DNA of 26,698 nt, taken from assembly GCA_029556045.1 (NCBI GenBank), contig JAKQGS010000152.1, positions 1 through 26,698 of the forward strand. The letters run 5' to 3'. The notes under the pieces are model-generated. The model worked only from the letters and a program-made list of their open reading frames with translations. It was not told the DNA's origin and did not search any database. This document shows positions 1 through 8,592 of this stretch, piece by piece (position 1 is the stretch's first letter; each line of letters starts with the position of its first letter). Both the position numbers and the translations under genes were made by a program. Source of the DNA: Pseudomonadota bacterium. Its GTDB lineage: Bacteria; Bdellovibrionota; Oligoflexia; Oligoflexales; Oligoflexaceae.

Positions 1-34
1 GAACTTTATCGCCCTCGAAAATATTTTTTATGAC

Positions 35-580
35 CTAAACTCTCTCAACTTGCCGGAAGTCCAGTTCAACTGGAGTTTCACGACCGAAAATACTAACAAG
101 TACACGAACTTTCATCTTGTCTGGACGAACTTCGTCTATAACACCATCGAAATTGGAAAAGGGTCCGTCCATGACTTTTACAGCGTCCCCTTTGCTGAAG
201 TCCACCTCCACTGCCACTTCTTTTTTCTGTGCATCAAATGCCTCAGGAGAGGTCATACGAAGTACTTCATGATCTGGTAGGGGACGAGGGTTCTTTTGAT
301 TACCGATAAATCCAGTAATCTTGGGAGTGTCCTTAATCAGGTGCATGGTCGAGTCATCCAGAATCATCTGAACGATCATGTAACCTGGAAATGATGTCTT
401 GGAGACCGTTTTTTTCTTACCTGTTTTAGTGACGCTTTCTTTTACGGTTTGAGGAATGTGTATATCCCCAATTTTATGGTCAAGGTGCTGCATCTTAGCT
501 CGCTCAAGAAGCGATGATTTGGCCTTCTCCTCGAATCCGGAGTAAGTGTGCACCACGTACCATTTAAGCTCTTCAGCCAT
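35..580 (-). CDS. nusG: Transcription termination/antitermination factor NusG
   Basis: NusG binds RNA polymerase through its N-terminal NGN domain and links it to Rho or ribosomal protein S10 through its C-terminal KOW domain. The 181-residue product has the usual length of a minimal NusG. The NGN domain starts with KWYVVHTYSGFE (about residues 6-17) and includes SFPGYMIVQM (63-72). The KOW motif is around residues 129-150 (SKGDAVKVMDGPFSNFDG). The ATG at 580 has a good ribosome site (AAGAGGAAA) and lies 14 bases after the secE stop, so the two genes are probably cotranscribed. The 34 bases beyond the stop, to the window edge, hold no gene; rplK would be the usual next gene. Confidence 0.97.
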   Translation of the reverse strand: MAEELKWYVVHTYSGFEEKAKSSLLERAKMQHLDHKIGDIHIPQTVKESVTKTGKKKTVSKTSFPGYMIVQMILDDSTMHLIKDTPKITGFIGNQKNPRPLPDHEVLRMTSPEAFDAQKKEVAVEVDFSKGDAVKVMDGPFSNFDGVIDEVRPDKMKVRVLVSIFGRETPVELDFRQVERV

Positions 581-594
581 GGATTAATTTCCTC

Positions 595-975
595 TTAAGT
601 CAGCAGTAAGCCTAGAACTTTTGCCCAAATTAGGTCGAATACCGCTAGAATGGCCGCGAATACACCGACCACAACACAGACAACCAGTGTCATTCGACGC
701 GTATCAGGAACCGTTGGCCACTTAACTTTCCTCATTTCGGTAATAGAGGACAAAAAGTACTCGTGACGGTCCTTTTTCGATGCCAGAAAAAAAGTGGAAA
801 GAACACCAATGCCAATGCTAACCAGTAGGCCGACATGCGGGAACCACTCGTCGTAACGCTCTCCCCAACCGGTTTGTACACCAATGGTTTCGGTAGCCTT
901 CCATGCGGTAAAGGCGACTATCGCCGCAAAAAGGATATAGCTAGTCCGTAACCAAAACGCATCGTCTTTACCCAT
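595..975 (-). CDS. secE: Preprotein translocase subunit SecE
   Basis: SecE clamps SecY in the SecYEG inner-membrane translocon. At 126 residues this is the long, three-helix form known from E. coli, not the one-helix form of many other bacteria. Hydrophobic segments lie at about residues 10-28, 45-66 and 95-122. The conserved amphipathic stretch before the last helix carries EMRKVKWPT (80-88). The gene sits between tRNA-Trp and nusG, the standard secE-nusG arrangement, and the tuf-tRNA operon upstream probably supplies its transcription. Confidence 0.96.
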   Translation of the reverse strand: MGKDDAFWLRTSYILFAAIVAFTAWKATETIGVQTGWGERYDEWFPHVGLLVSIGIGVLSTFFLASKKDRHEYFLSSITEMRKVKWPTVPDTRRMTLVVCVVVGVFAAILAVFDLIWAKVLGLLLT

Positions 976-1001
976 AAAAACTCCCGGAACAGAAAAGAAA
1001 G

Positions 1002-1075
1002 CAGGTGAGGAGGGGCTCGAACCCTCAGCCTGCGGATTTGGAATCCGCTGCTCTACCGATTGGAGCTACTCACCT
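1002..1075 (-). tRNA. tRNA-Trp (CCA anticodon)
   Basis: Read on the minus strand, a 74-base cloverleaf folds with acceptor arms AGGTGAG and CTCACCT and a G discriminator base. The anticodon stem GCGGA/TCCGC encloses loop TTCCAAA, giving anticodon CCA. The T loop GTTCGAG is normal. The 3' CCA is not encoded, unlike the four tRNAs upstream. It lies between tuf and secE. Confidence 0.95.
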
Positions 1076-1150
1076 ATTTCAAGTCAGAGAAAAACAGGTG
1101 GAGCCCAAGTTTGAGTTCCACCTGCCTTATGCATTCTTAAACCACCGAAA

Positions 1151-2344
1151 TTACTCGATGATGTCTGCAACAACACCGGCGCCTACGGTACGGCCGCCTT
1201 CGCGGATAGCGAAGCGCAACTCTTTATCCATAGCGATCGGCTGGATCAGCTCAACTTCTATGTCGATATTGTCACCAGGCATAACCATTTCAACGTTTGG
1301 GGGAAGAATGATGTTGCCCGTTACGTCTGTGGTTCTGAAGTAGAACTGAGGACGATAACCTTTGAAGAAGGGGGTATGGCGGCCGCCTTCCTCTTTTGTC
1401 AATACGTAGACAGAGGCCTTGAACTTCTTGTGTGGTTTGATGGATCCCGGTTTTGCCAGAACCTGGCCACGCATAACATCTTCGCGTTTTGTACCACGGA
1501 GAAGGATGCCGACGTTATCACCGGCGCGACCTTCATCCAGCAGTTTGCGGAACATCTCAACGCCGGTACAGGTGGTTTTCGTTGTGTCTTTCAGCCCAAC
1601 GATTTCAATATCCTCACCAACTTTAACGATCCCGCGCTCAATACGGCCAGTTACTACAGTACCACGACCAGAGATCGAGAATACGTCTTCGATCGGCATC
1701 AAGAACGGACGATCAACCGGACGCTCTGGAACGGGAATGTACTTGTCACAGGCAGCGATCAGCTCAACAATCTTTTTAGCCCAGGGGTCTTCAGCATTTG
1801 CTGCATCCAAAGCCTTCAAAGCAGAACCTTTGATGATTGGAGTATCGTCGCCTGGGAACTTATATGCACTCAGGAGTTCACGAACTTCCATCTCAACAAG
1901 ATCGAGCAATTCTTCATCGTCAACCATGTCGACTTTGTTCATAAAGACAACAATCTTAGGCACACCTACCTGACGAGCCAAAAGGATGTGCTCGCGAGTT
2001 TGTGGCATCGGGCCATCAGCAGCACTTACAACAAGGATTGCACCGTCCATTTGAGCGGCACCGGTGATCATGTTTTTTACATAGTCAGCGTGACCAGGGC
2101 AGTCCACGTGCGCGTAGTGGCGTTCCGCGGATTGATATTCAACGTGGGTCGTTGAAATCGTAATACCGCGTGCTTTTTCTTCGGGAGCATTGTCAATTTC
2201 CGCAAATGACCTGGCGGTTCCACCGTATGCCAAGGCCATGACCTTGGTGATGGCTGCTGTCAATGTGGTTTTGCCGTGGTCAACGTGGCCGATAGTACCA
2301 ACGTTTACGTGTGGCTTGGTCCGCTCAAACTTTTCTTTTGCCAT
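1151..2344 (-). CDS. tuf: Translation elongation factor Tu
   Basis: EF-Tu delivers aminoacyl-tRNA to the ribosome as a GTPase. The product is 397 residues, the usual length. GTPase motifs are clear: G1 GHVDHGKT (residues 19-26), DCPGH in G3 and NKVD in G4, followed by the two beta-barrel domains. The frame opens five codons earlier, but the ATG at 2344 starts the conserved [12 protein letters not shown] and has a strong ribosome site (GGGAGGA, six bases upstream). The gene sits between tRNA-Thr(GGU) and tRNA-Trp, an arrangement like E. coli tufB. No rpmG (L33) gene was found between tuf and tRNA-Trp. Confidence 0.98.
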   Translation of the reverse strand: MAKEKFERTKPHVNVGTIGHVDHGKTTLTAAITKVMALAYGGTARSFAEIDNAPEEKARGITISTTHVEYQSAERHYAHVDCPGHADYVKNMITGAAQMDGAILVVSAADGPMPQTREHILLARQVGVPKIVVFMNKVDMVDDEELLDLVEMEVRELLSAYKFPGDDTPIIKGSALKALDAANAEDPWAKKIVELIAACDKYIPVPERPVDRPFLMPIEDVFSISGRGTVVTGRIERGIVKVGEDIEIVGLKDTTKTTCTGVEMFRKLLDEGRAGDNVGILLRGTKREDVMRGQVLAKPGSIKPHKKFKASVYVLTKEEGGRHTPFFKGYRPQFYFRTTDVTGNIILPPNVEMVMPGDNIDIEVELIQPIAMDKELRFAIREGGRTVGAGVVADIIE

Positions 2345-2395
2345 TTTTTCCTCCCGCAATCCGGCAGAAAGCGTGTCCTGAAAATTAATTTCCTA

Positions 2396-2420
2396 TTTGT
2401 CATTCTGAAACGATGACAAA
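2396..2420. other. Inverted repeat in the tuf 5' leader
   Basis: TTTGTCAT (2396-2403) and ATGACAAA (2413-2420) form a perfect 8-bp inverted repeat around a 9-base loop. It lies between the tRNA-Thr(GGU) 3' end and the tuf ribosome site. It could be a processing hairpin that separates tRNA from mRNA, or a protein-binding site. The structure is visible; its role is not known. Confidence 0.5.
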
Positions 2421-2465
2421 CCTCTACACTAGCTGATTCGAAAAGACTACAAGAAATTTGAGAAA

Positions 2466-2540
2466 TGGAGCCCAGAACGGGAATCGAACCCGTGACCTCG
2501 TCCTTACCAAGGACGTGCTCTACCCCTGAGCCACCTGGGC
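2466..2540 (-). tRNA. tRNA-Thr (GGU anticodon)
   Basis: The minus-strand cloverleaf has 5' acceptor arm GCCCAGG, anticodon stem CGTCC/GGACG around TTGGTAA (anticodon GGT), T loop GTTCGAT, and an encoded 3' CCA at 2466-2468. It is the last tRNA before tuf, the position of thrT in E. coli. Confidence 0.96.
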
Positions 2541-2624
2541 ATTTGCGTCCATGTTTACCAGGCTGGCGCCATGGAACGCTCTATTTCTCAAAAGAAGCGT
2601 AGCCTCTTTCGCTTTGAAACCTGC

Positions 2625-2701
2625 TGGAGCGGGAAACGGGATTCGAACCCGCGACCCTTAGCTTGGAAGGCTAATGCTCTAGCCAGCTGAGCTACTCCCG
2701 C
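2625..2701 (-). tRNA. tRNA-Gly (UCC anticodon)
   Basis: The minus-strand cloverleaf has acceptor arms GCGGGAG/TTCCCGC, anticodon stem TTAGC/GCTAA with loop CTTCCAA (anticodon TCC), T loop GTTCGAA, and encoded CCA at 2625-2627. It occupies the place of E. coli glyT in the same tRNA string. Confidence 0.96.
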
Positions 2702-2717
2702 CTAAGCAAGTTTCAAA

Positions 2718-2802
2718 TGGTGGAGGGAGATGGATTCGAACCATCGTAGGCGATGCCAACGGATTTACAGTCCGTCCCCTTTAGCCACTCGGGCATCCCT
2801 CC
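2718..2802 (-). tRNA. tRNA-Tyr (GUA anticodon)
   Basis: This 85-base minus-strand tRNA has the long variable arm of class II tRNAs. Acceptor arms are GGAGGGA/TCCCTCC, and anticodon stem ACGGA/TCCGT encloses CTGTAAA (anticodon GTA). CCA is encoded at 2718-2720. Confidence 0.96.
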
Positions 2803-2832
2803 ATTTTTGCCGGTGAGCTCTAGTTCACCAGA

Positions 2833-2908
2833 TGGAGCTGGTGATGGGACTTGAACCCGCAACCTGCTGATTACAAATCAGCTGCTCTACCAATTGAGCT
2901 ACACCAGC
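2833..2908 (-). tRNA. tRNA-Thr (UGU anticodon)
   Basis: The minus-strand cloverleaf has acceptor arms GCTGGTG/CACCAGC, anticodon stem GCTGA/TCAGC with loop TTTGTAA (anticodon TGT), and encoded CCA at 2833-2835. It is the first gene of the tRNA-tuf-secE-nusG transcription unit. Confidence 0.96.
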
Positions 2909-2967
2909 ACCGGACCCGCACATGACTAATACTGTTGGTCAATATTACACAAGTTGGGTAGTAGGAT

Positions 2968-2996
2968 TAAGTACACGCAATGAATCCACCTGTCAA
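2968..2996 (-). promoter_or_regulatory. Probable sigma-70-type promoter of the tRNA-tuf operon
   Basis: On the minus strand a perfect TTGACA (-35, 2991-2996) is followed after exactly 17 bases by TACTTA (-10, 2968-2973), which runs on as TACTTAAT. The -10 match is weak. The predicted start, near 2960, is about 50 bases before tRNA-Thr(UGU). No terminator is evident before nusG, so this could drive the whole unit. Confidence 0.6.
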
Positions 2997-3027
2997 GATG
3001 TTACAAACCTAACGAATCAAACGATTT

Positions 3028-3831
3028 TTACCCCTGCTGGCCCGGCTTTGTCCCCTTGGTGAGTTCATGCAGACAGATCCCACAAGCTACTGAAACATTA
3101 AGGGAGTCAAAACCGGAATAGCCGGTGATTTTTACCATACGATCGCACCTTTTACGTATCTGCGCCGCCAACCCCTTATCTTCGGACCCCATGACTAGGA
3201 CGTTTTTTTCGTAGACGCCAGCAAGATTCTCGATCGCTTCGCCCTCCATGTCGGCGCCGAGGACCCAATATCCTGACGATTTCAGTTCATCCAGGACACG
3301 TCCAAGATTGACGACCTCTGTAATGTTCGTCACGGCAAATCCTGCTTGAGATGTGGCAACAGCAGCGGCTGTGATGGATACCTGCCGGTCCTTGGCAATG
3401 ATCAGATCCCGCACACCGAAAAAAGCTGCACTTCGAACGATTGCACCCAAATTACGTGGGTCCATGATGTGATCCAGAACGATGATCAAATCACCGGAAC
3501 GGCCAGCCATTCTATTGAAAAGGGTTGCTTCATCGGTGGCCTCAACCTTCACAATCGCTTCAAGCGCCTGGCTTTGGGGAGCTTTACTTTCCGCCGGTTC
3601 TGTAACTGAAAGTAGGCTTTCCGGCAATTGATGTTGATGCAGCAAACTGCGGACTTTATCAGCCAGGTGAGGTCGACAGCTTACGGACTTTACTGAATCT
3701 GGACGAAATTTCACAAAGTCTGATAGTGCTGAAAAACTATTGATAAAGAAGTGATGAGCCGGCAACCGGAAGTCATTATCCCGGGCAACGATAGCTCCAA
3801 TCCGCCCCTTTTTACTATTCTGATACCGCAT
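3028..3831 (-). CDS. SpoU/TrmH-family 23S rRNA 2'-O-methyltransferase (RlmB-like)
   Basis: Family members methylate ribose 2'-OH groups of tRNA or rRNA using a C-terminal SPOUT trefoil knot. All three SpoU motifs are present: motif 1 DHIMDPRNLGAIVR (120-133), motif 2 GSEDKGL (215-221) and motif 3 SLNVSVACG (243-251). The roughly 100-residue N-terminal part matches the substrate-binding domain of RlmB-type enzymes, so modification of 23S rRNA is likely, but the exact nucleotide is not determined. The ATG at 3831 shares one base with the upstream stop (TGATG). A TTG codon at 3834 is an alternative start. This is the last gene of the ntrYX operon. Confidence 0.88.
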   Translation of the reverse strand: MRYQNSKKGRIGAIVARDNDFRLPAHHFFINSFSALSDFVKFRPDSVKSVSCRPHLADKVRSLLHQHQLPESLLSVTEPAESKAPQSQALEAIVKVEATDEATLFNRMAGRSGDLIIVLDHIMDPRNLGAIVRSAAFFGVRDLIIAKDRQVSITAAAVATSQAGFAVTNITEVVNLGRVLDELKSSGYWVLGADMEGEAIENLAGVYEKNVLVMGSEDKGLAAQIRKRCDRMVKITGYSGFDSLNVSVACGICLHELTKGTKPGQQG

Positions 3832-4913
3832 CAAATCATCTCGTTAAATGTGGATTTTATTGTTGCCACTTTTAACAGGGGCAATAAGTCACCGGAGATC
3901 TGCATCAAAAAATGGATAAGACTATCGAGGTGCAACGAGATCTGCCTGGTGCAATGATCGCTATCAAGACACCAGTTGAAAATGTTAAGAATCGATTCTC
4001 GTGGCAACTGACCAAGCTCATCGACAAAAAATACTGGGTTCTCCACGCCATTAAGCGCTCCAACAAATTGGTGTAACTCATGAATCGGCAACGTCATATT
4101 TTCCTGTTTGAACAGCTCCTGGACTGAGCGAATCAGCAACCCGTAAGCGTCGATCTGGGCCTTAACCGAACTCATGCCGCCGCCCTGCTGTGGCAGATCA
4201 CCATGACTGAGCCCGGACAAGCGGCAGACACCTAGATTCATAAGGCGGAAAATCGCAGTATAGGCGGTGGTTTCCTGTAGTTTTGAAGCCTCTACAACAT
4301 CACGCAACGAGCCTGAACCGGCGGACATTTCAAGAAGATCAGCGACAAACGTACCCGCTTGAATGCCGCGCAGATCCCAGGCGTCCTGATTTACAAGAAA
4401 TTTGCAGTTTTCATTGGTCCTCGCCAGAAACATCCGATACATACGCCCAAACCCTGCGCATTCTTCCAATAAGATTTCTGATCCCCGTTCAAACACTACC
4501 GTTGTCGGCGCTTTCATGACACCCGATTCAATTGAAATCTGCACACCAGGCGCAAGGAAAATGGACCGCAGAATTTCCATGACCTGCAATTTCAGAGCGC
4601 GCCACAGCTCCACCGACGAGAGGATCTTGTTGATGAGCAGCACTTTGCCAAACTTTGTGTTGCGATTAACCTTTACGGCGGAGTCGGTCATTTGATCGAT
4701 TGAAATCATGCCTGCCCGATACATGACCTCGCCCAAACGATCATCGATCATGTTTGACGACGCAAATACGATCTGTCCTTTCTTAAAGAAGATACGCTTG
4801 ACCCCCTTCTGCGTGTCAACCTGAATCGTTCCGGTAAAATGGCTTTTGACCAGACCGATCAGCAAACTTCCAAGGATTTTTGGTTCAAGAAACAAAAGTT
4901 GCTGGGTAGTCAT
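3831..4913 (-). CDS. DUF4388/PATAN-domain regulatory protein
   Basis: The N-terminal ~110 residues match the PATAN (DUF4388) domain, an adaptor found in delta-proteobacterial and cyanobacterial signalling proteins. The signature KRIFFKKGQIVFASS (39-53) is followed by DDRLGEVMYRAGMIS (57-71). Around residues 205-240 a short winged-helix-like element (TAYTAIFRLMNLGVCRLSG) often accompanies PATAN. The remaining C-terminal 120 residues are unassigned. No catalytic motif was seen, so it is probably a protein-interaction adaptor. It starts 2 bases after the ntrX stop and its stop overlaps the methyltransferase start, which ties it to the NtrYX system. Confidence 0.8.
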   Translation of the reverse strand: MTTQQLLFLEPKILGSLLIGLVKSHFTGTIQVDTQKGVKRIFFKKGQIVFASSNMIDDRLGEVMYRAGMISIDQMTDSAVKVNRNTKFGKVLLINKILSSVELWRALKLQVMEILRSIFLAPGVQISIESGVMKAPTTVVFERGSEILLEECAGFGRMYRMFLARTNENCKFLVNQDAWDLRGIQAGTFVADLLEMSAGSGSLRDVVEASKLQETTAYTAIFRLMNLGVCRLSGLSHGDLPQQGGGMSSVKAQIDAYGLLIRSVQELFKQENMTLPIHELHQFVGALNGVENPVFFVDELGQLPRESILNIFNWCLDSDHCTRQISLHLDSLIHFLMQISGDLLPLLKVATIKSTFNEMI

Positions 4914-4915
4914 GA

Positions 4916-6307
4916 TTAACCTTTCAATTTTTTGGGATCAATTTCATAGGATTTCAATTTTCTGTGCAAATTACTGCGCTCGATTCCAATAGCATCCGCG
5001 GTCTTCGAGACATTCCACTGGTTTTCCTCAAGTTTGCCAAGTATGAAAGCTTTTTCGAAATCATTTTTAGCCTGCTTGAGCGTCGCTGATGCACCAATGA
5101 TGCCATGAGTATCCTGCAGGCCCACATCCCGGGGATGGATCAGCCCTACGACATCCTTCTCTGAAATTTCGTTTCCGGGCACCAGTATGCAAAGTCTCTC
5201 CAGGAGGTTTTTAAGCTCACGAATATTGCCGGGCCATTCATACGCCAGGAACAATTTCTGCACCTCGGGTGACAAAGACTTCTGGGGCTCCTTTAATTCA
5301 TGCGAAATTTGTTCCAGGAAGTACTCACTCAACAAAAGTATGTCGCGGCCACGCTCTCGTAATGGAGGGAGATGAAAAGGCACTACGTTTAGTCGATAGA
5401 ACAGGTCTTCACGAAAATTACCTTTTTTGATTTCCTCTTCCAAACTCTTATTGGTGGCTGCAATCACCCTGACATCAACGCCTACGGCCTCTATGCTACC
5501 CACTCGCTCAAATTTTTGCTCCTGCAGGATACGTAAGATTTTGGCCTGGGTCTTCAGAGACATGTCCCCGATTTCGTCCAGAAAAAGGGTCCCTTGGTTT
5601 GCCTGCTCAAAACGTCCGATCTTATTGCTTACCGCATCGGTAAATGCCCCCTTGGTATGACCAAACAATTCGCTCTCAATGAGGTGTTCCGGGATAGCCG
5701 CGCAGTTGACCGCCACAAAAGGACGTTTAGAACGTGTACTTTTTTCGTGGATCTTTCGCGCCACCACCTCTTTGCCAGTTCCATTTTCTCCAGTGATCAA
5801 AACCCAGGCATTGCGTGGGGCAACCAGGTCGATTTGTCGCTGGACCTGCATAACAACTTCCGAAGTGCCAATAAGACGGCTTTTGCCCTCTTCATCCCGC
5901 AGCGACAGACCTTTGTCATGCAAGGCTTTCGCATGGTCCAGCATGGGCAGCAGCTTGTCGAGTGAAAGTGGTTTTTCAAGAAAATCAAAGGCTCCCAGTT
6001 TGGTGGCACGCACGGCTGTCTCAATAGTGCTGTGACCGCTCATGATAACGACAGGAACTAACCTGTTGATTTCCTTAATCTTTTGAAGGACTTCAATACC
6101 ATCCATCCCCGGCATCCAGACATCGAGAAGGACCAGGTCAGGCCGATCCTTAACAAATCGCAGAAGTCCTTCACGGCCATCCTTGGCTGTGACAGTCGTC
6201 CAACCCTCATCGCCAAATACCCCCGACAGGGTTTCTCTGATGCTCTGCTCGTCATCAATGATCAATGCCACAAGTCCCCTGGCCTCGTTCTTTATCTCTA
6301 CTCTCAT
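4916..6307 (-). CDS. ntrX: NtrX-like sigma-54-dependent response regulator
   Basis: The 463-residue product has three domains: receiver (12-130), AAA+ sigma-54 activator (about 143-375) and a C-terminal Fis-type helix-turn-helix (about 425-460, SKTADAIGIERSNLHRKL). Receiver residues are D18/D19, phospho-acceptor D62 (LLDVWMPG), S90 and K112. Walker A is GENGTGKE (173-180) and Walker B is LFLDEIGD. The sigma-54 contact loop reads GAFTDA (220-225), not the usual GAFTGA. Its ATG overlaps the ntrY stop by 4 bases. In the NtrYX family this regulator controls nitrogen, redox or envelope functions; the local targets are unknown. Confidence 0.93.
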   Translation of the reverse strand: MRVEIKNEARGLVALIIDDEQSIRETLSGVFGDEGWTTVTAKDGREGLLRFVKDRPDLVLLDVWMPGMDGIEVLQKIKEINRLVPVVIMSGHSTIETAVRATKLGAFDFLEKPLSLDKLLPMLDHAKALHDKGLSLRDEEGKSRLIGTSEVVMQVQRQIDLVAPRNAWVLITGENGTGKEVVARKIHEKSTRSKRPFVAVNCAAIPEHLIESELFGHTKGAFTDAVSNKIGRFEQANQGTLFLDEIGDMSLKTQAKILRILQEQKFERVGSIEAVGVDVRVIAATNKSLEEEIKKGNFREDLFYRLNVVPFHLPPLRERGRDILLLSEYFLEQISHELKEPQKSLSPEVQKLFLAYEWPGNIRELKNLLERLCILVPGNEISEKDVVGLIHPRDVGLQDTHGIIGASATLKQAKNDFEKAFILGKLEENQWNVSKTADAIGIERSNLHRKLKSYEIDPKKLKG

Positions 6308-8592
6308 ACCTCGACCTCGTCTTGCTTTCGCCCTTTCTCTCCAAGCGGTAGTTCCATGACGATCACGGCCCCGTTAGGTTGATTATCCTGAATACGCAAA
6401 TATCCCCCGTGATCGGATATAATTTGCGCCACGATCGCCAAACCCAGGCCTGTACCTTCGCTTTTGGTAGAAAAATAGGGTTCCATCACTTTACTCTTAA
6501 GTTTGTCGGGAATGCCAGTCCCGTTGTCGGCGACCTCAATACGCACGGCGTTGGCATTTTCCAGCATTAGTGTGCGGAATTCCATGACACCTGAATCTCC
6601 GCTCTCGGCAATGGAAGCCAGCGCGTTATTGATCAAATTGGTAAATACACGGCTCATTTGCTCCCTGTCGAGGGGGACTAGCGGCAAACCACTCGCCAGG
6701 CCACTCAGGTCAAAACGAACATGGGAATAACTTATCGCAAACAGCCCCGCCACATCCCGAATTATTTCGTTGATATCCATGGGTCGTGTTTTTACGGTCG
6801 GTAAACGGGAAAACTTCGAAAATTCGTTAACGAGATCACGCAGACCATCAACTTCAGTCACAATGGTTTCCACACAAGAGGCAAATATTTGTTTATTTTC
6901 CCCTTCGAACTCATTACCAAAGCGACGCAACAGTCGCTGGGCGCTCAATTTTATCGGAGTAATGGGATTTTTGATCTCATGGGCGATCCGCCGGGCCACC
7001 TCACGCCATGCGGCTACCCTTTGGGCTTTTACTTGCTCCCCTGCATCATCAAAAACAACGACAACGCCCAATTCCGCATTGTTCTCGTCAAAAATCCGGC
7101 TGGCATCTGCGATCAGGGTTAATTCACGCCCGGCGTCTTCCAGCTCGATTTGCCCATTGAAGACCAATCGCCCCTGAAGCCTCTCCACGATGGGCTCCCA
7201 GAACACCTGCCAAAGGCAGGCCCCCAGAATCTCTTTGATTGGCTTACCGACCGCATCCTCTCCCTTGATACCTAAAAGGCGTTCCGCGGCTTTATTGATG
7301 GAGGTTAATCGGCCATCAGCATCCGCAGAAAGGACGCCTGCAGAAATATTCTTCAGGACCACTTCCATGTATTTTCGCCGTCGATCCAATTCTTCATTGG
7401 TTTCTTCCAATTCTTTGGTAAACCGGAGCACTTGATCTTCGTGCTTTTTAAGATCTTTGATCATTGAATTAAAAGCCCGCACCAGCTGACCGGTTTCGTC
7501 GTCGGTTTTAGCTTCCAGGGTTATATCATAGTTGCCGAGAGCCACTTCGCGGGTAGCCTCTGCAAGGTTCTGAATAGGACCAATGATGCCGCGGGCCACA
7601 TAAAATCCCAACCATGTGGCGGAGAAAACAATGATTAACACAATAACAATCAGTAGGATAAGATAACTGAGGCGAATCAGTTGTGCTCCCGGTTTTAAGT
7701 TGGAAAACTCTTTAAGGATCGCCTCGACGCTTTTCATAATCTGGGTTTCAAAACGTTCTTCAACCAGCACGACTCCAGCAAGCTCACCACCGATGGCGTG
7801 AACGGGGGCAACCCCTTTGACGACATCACGACCTTCATCAATTTCTACGATGCCGCGGGACATCAAACCCGGATTTTTCTGGAAACGATCGATGGACTCC
7901 AATACAAAATCGACACTACTGTCATTTTTTGTGCGTTCACGATCGGAGGGGTTACCCGACCAGACAACTTGCCCAGAAATATTGTATAGCTTGACTCCAT
8001 ACAAGCGGTGTTCCACCTGAAAGCCGTCAAGGCGACGCCCGGAAATAATAGGGTGCATGCCCTCAAACATGCGCCCCGGGGGTTCGACATCTACTCTTTG
8101 CAAAGCAATTCGGGCCAGACTTTCTATGCGTCGCTCATCACGCTTGTAGACCAACGCACCAGCTTCGCGCGTTTTGTTAATCGTCGTTTCAACACGGGAT
8201 GAAAACCAGGTATCGAAACTTTCGGTTAAAAATCGCGTCGATACATAAAACAGAAGAGTTGTTGGAGCTACTGCGAAAAAGACCAGGGCAATAACCAGTT
8301 TGGTGCGCAAACGAGAGCCTATCACACCTCTCTTACGCTCAATGACCAGCTTAACCACATTACGAAAAATCAGAAAACTCAGGACCAGAATCAGAACTAC
8401 GTTAATATTGATCAGGCCAAAGTAAAAAACCGAAACAATGAAATCTTTACTTTCGGAAAGCCTTTCACTCAAATTAAACAGGGTTTCTTCGAGCCGCGAC
8501 AGAACCATCAAAACCAGGGTGGTAGCCACCATGGCCAGAATTTCAAAGAGCCGCTTTCTCTCGGCGGCTGATTGGATCAGCGGCTTCTTCAT
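6304..8592 (-). CDS. ntrY: NtrY-like membrane sensor histidine kinase
   Basis: This 762-residue kinase has the NtrY layout. Hydrophobic segments lie at about 16-31, 51-77 and 98-116, followed by an extracytoplasmic sensor region (about 120-305) and another membrane segment (307-333). A HAMP linker (334-385), coiled coil, PAS domain (about 408-515), HisKA and HATPase domains follow. The phospho-acceptor is H538 in RIAHEIKNP. ATP-site motifs include NNALASI, ADNGTGIP and STKSEGTGLGL. It overlaps the upstream exported-protein gene and downstream ntrX by 4 bases each (ATGA), so the genes are translationally coupled. It probably phosphorylates the NtrX-like regulator. Confidence 0.93.
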   Translation of the reverse strand: MKKPLIQSAAERKRLFEILAMVATTLVLMVLSRLEETLFNLSERLSESKDFIVSVFYFGLININVVLILVLSFLIFRNVVKLVIERKRGVIGSRLRTKLVIALVFFAVAPTTLLFYVSTRFLTESFDTWFSSRVETTINKTREAGALVYKRDERRIESLARIALQRVDVEPPGRMFEGMHPIISGRRLDGFQVEHRLYGVKLYNISGQVVWSGNPSDRERTKNDSSVDFVLESIDRFQKNPGLMSRGIVEIDEGRDVVKGVAPVHAIGGELAGVVLVEERFETQIMKSVEAILKEFSNLKPGAQLIRLSYLILLIVIVLIIVFSATWLGFYVARGIIGPIQNLAEATREVALGNYDITLEAKTDDETGQLVRAFNSMIKDLKKHEDQVLRFTKELEETNEELDRRRKYMEVVLKNISAGVLSADADGRLTSINKAAERLLGIKGEDAVGKPIKEILGACLWQVFWEPIVERLQGRLVFNGQIELEDAGRELTLIADASRIFDENNAELGVVVVFDDAGEQVKAQRVAAWREVARRIAHEIKNPITPIKLSAQRLLRRFGNEFEGENKQIFASCVETIVTEVDGLRDLVNEFSKFSRLPTVKTRPMDINEIIRDVAGLFAISYSHVRFDLSGLASGLPLVPLDREQMSRVFTNLINNALASIAESGDSGVMEFRTLMLENANAVRIEVADNGTGIPDKLKSKVMEPYFSTKSEGTGLGLAIVAQIISDHGGYLRIQDNQPNGAVIVMELPLGEKGRKQDEVEV

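Noticed and set aside
1376..2155. A 259-codon open frame on the plus strand opposite tuf
   Set aside because: It is antisense to a highly conserved gene, and its product has no recognisable domain; such shadows arise from codon bias in tuf.
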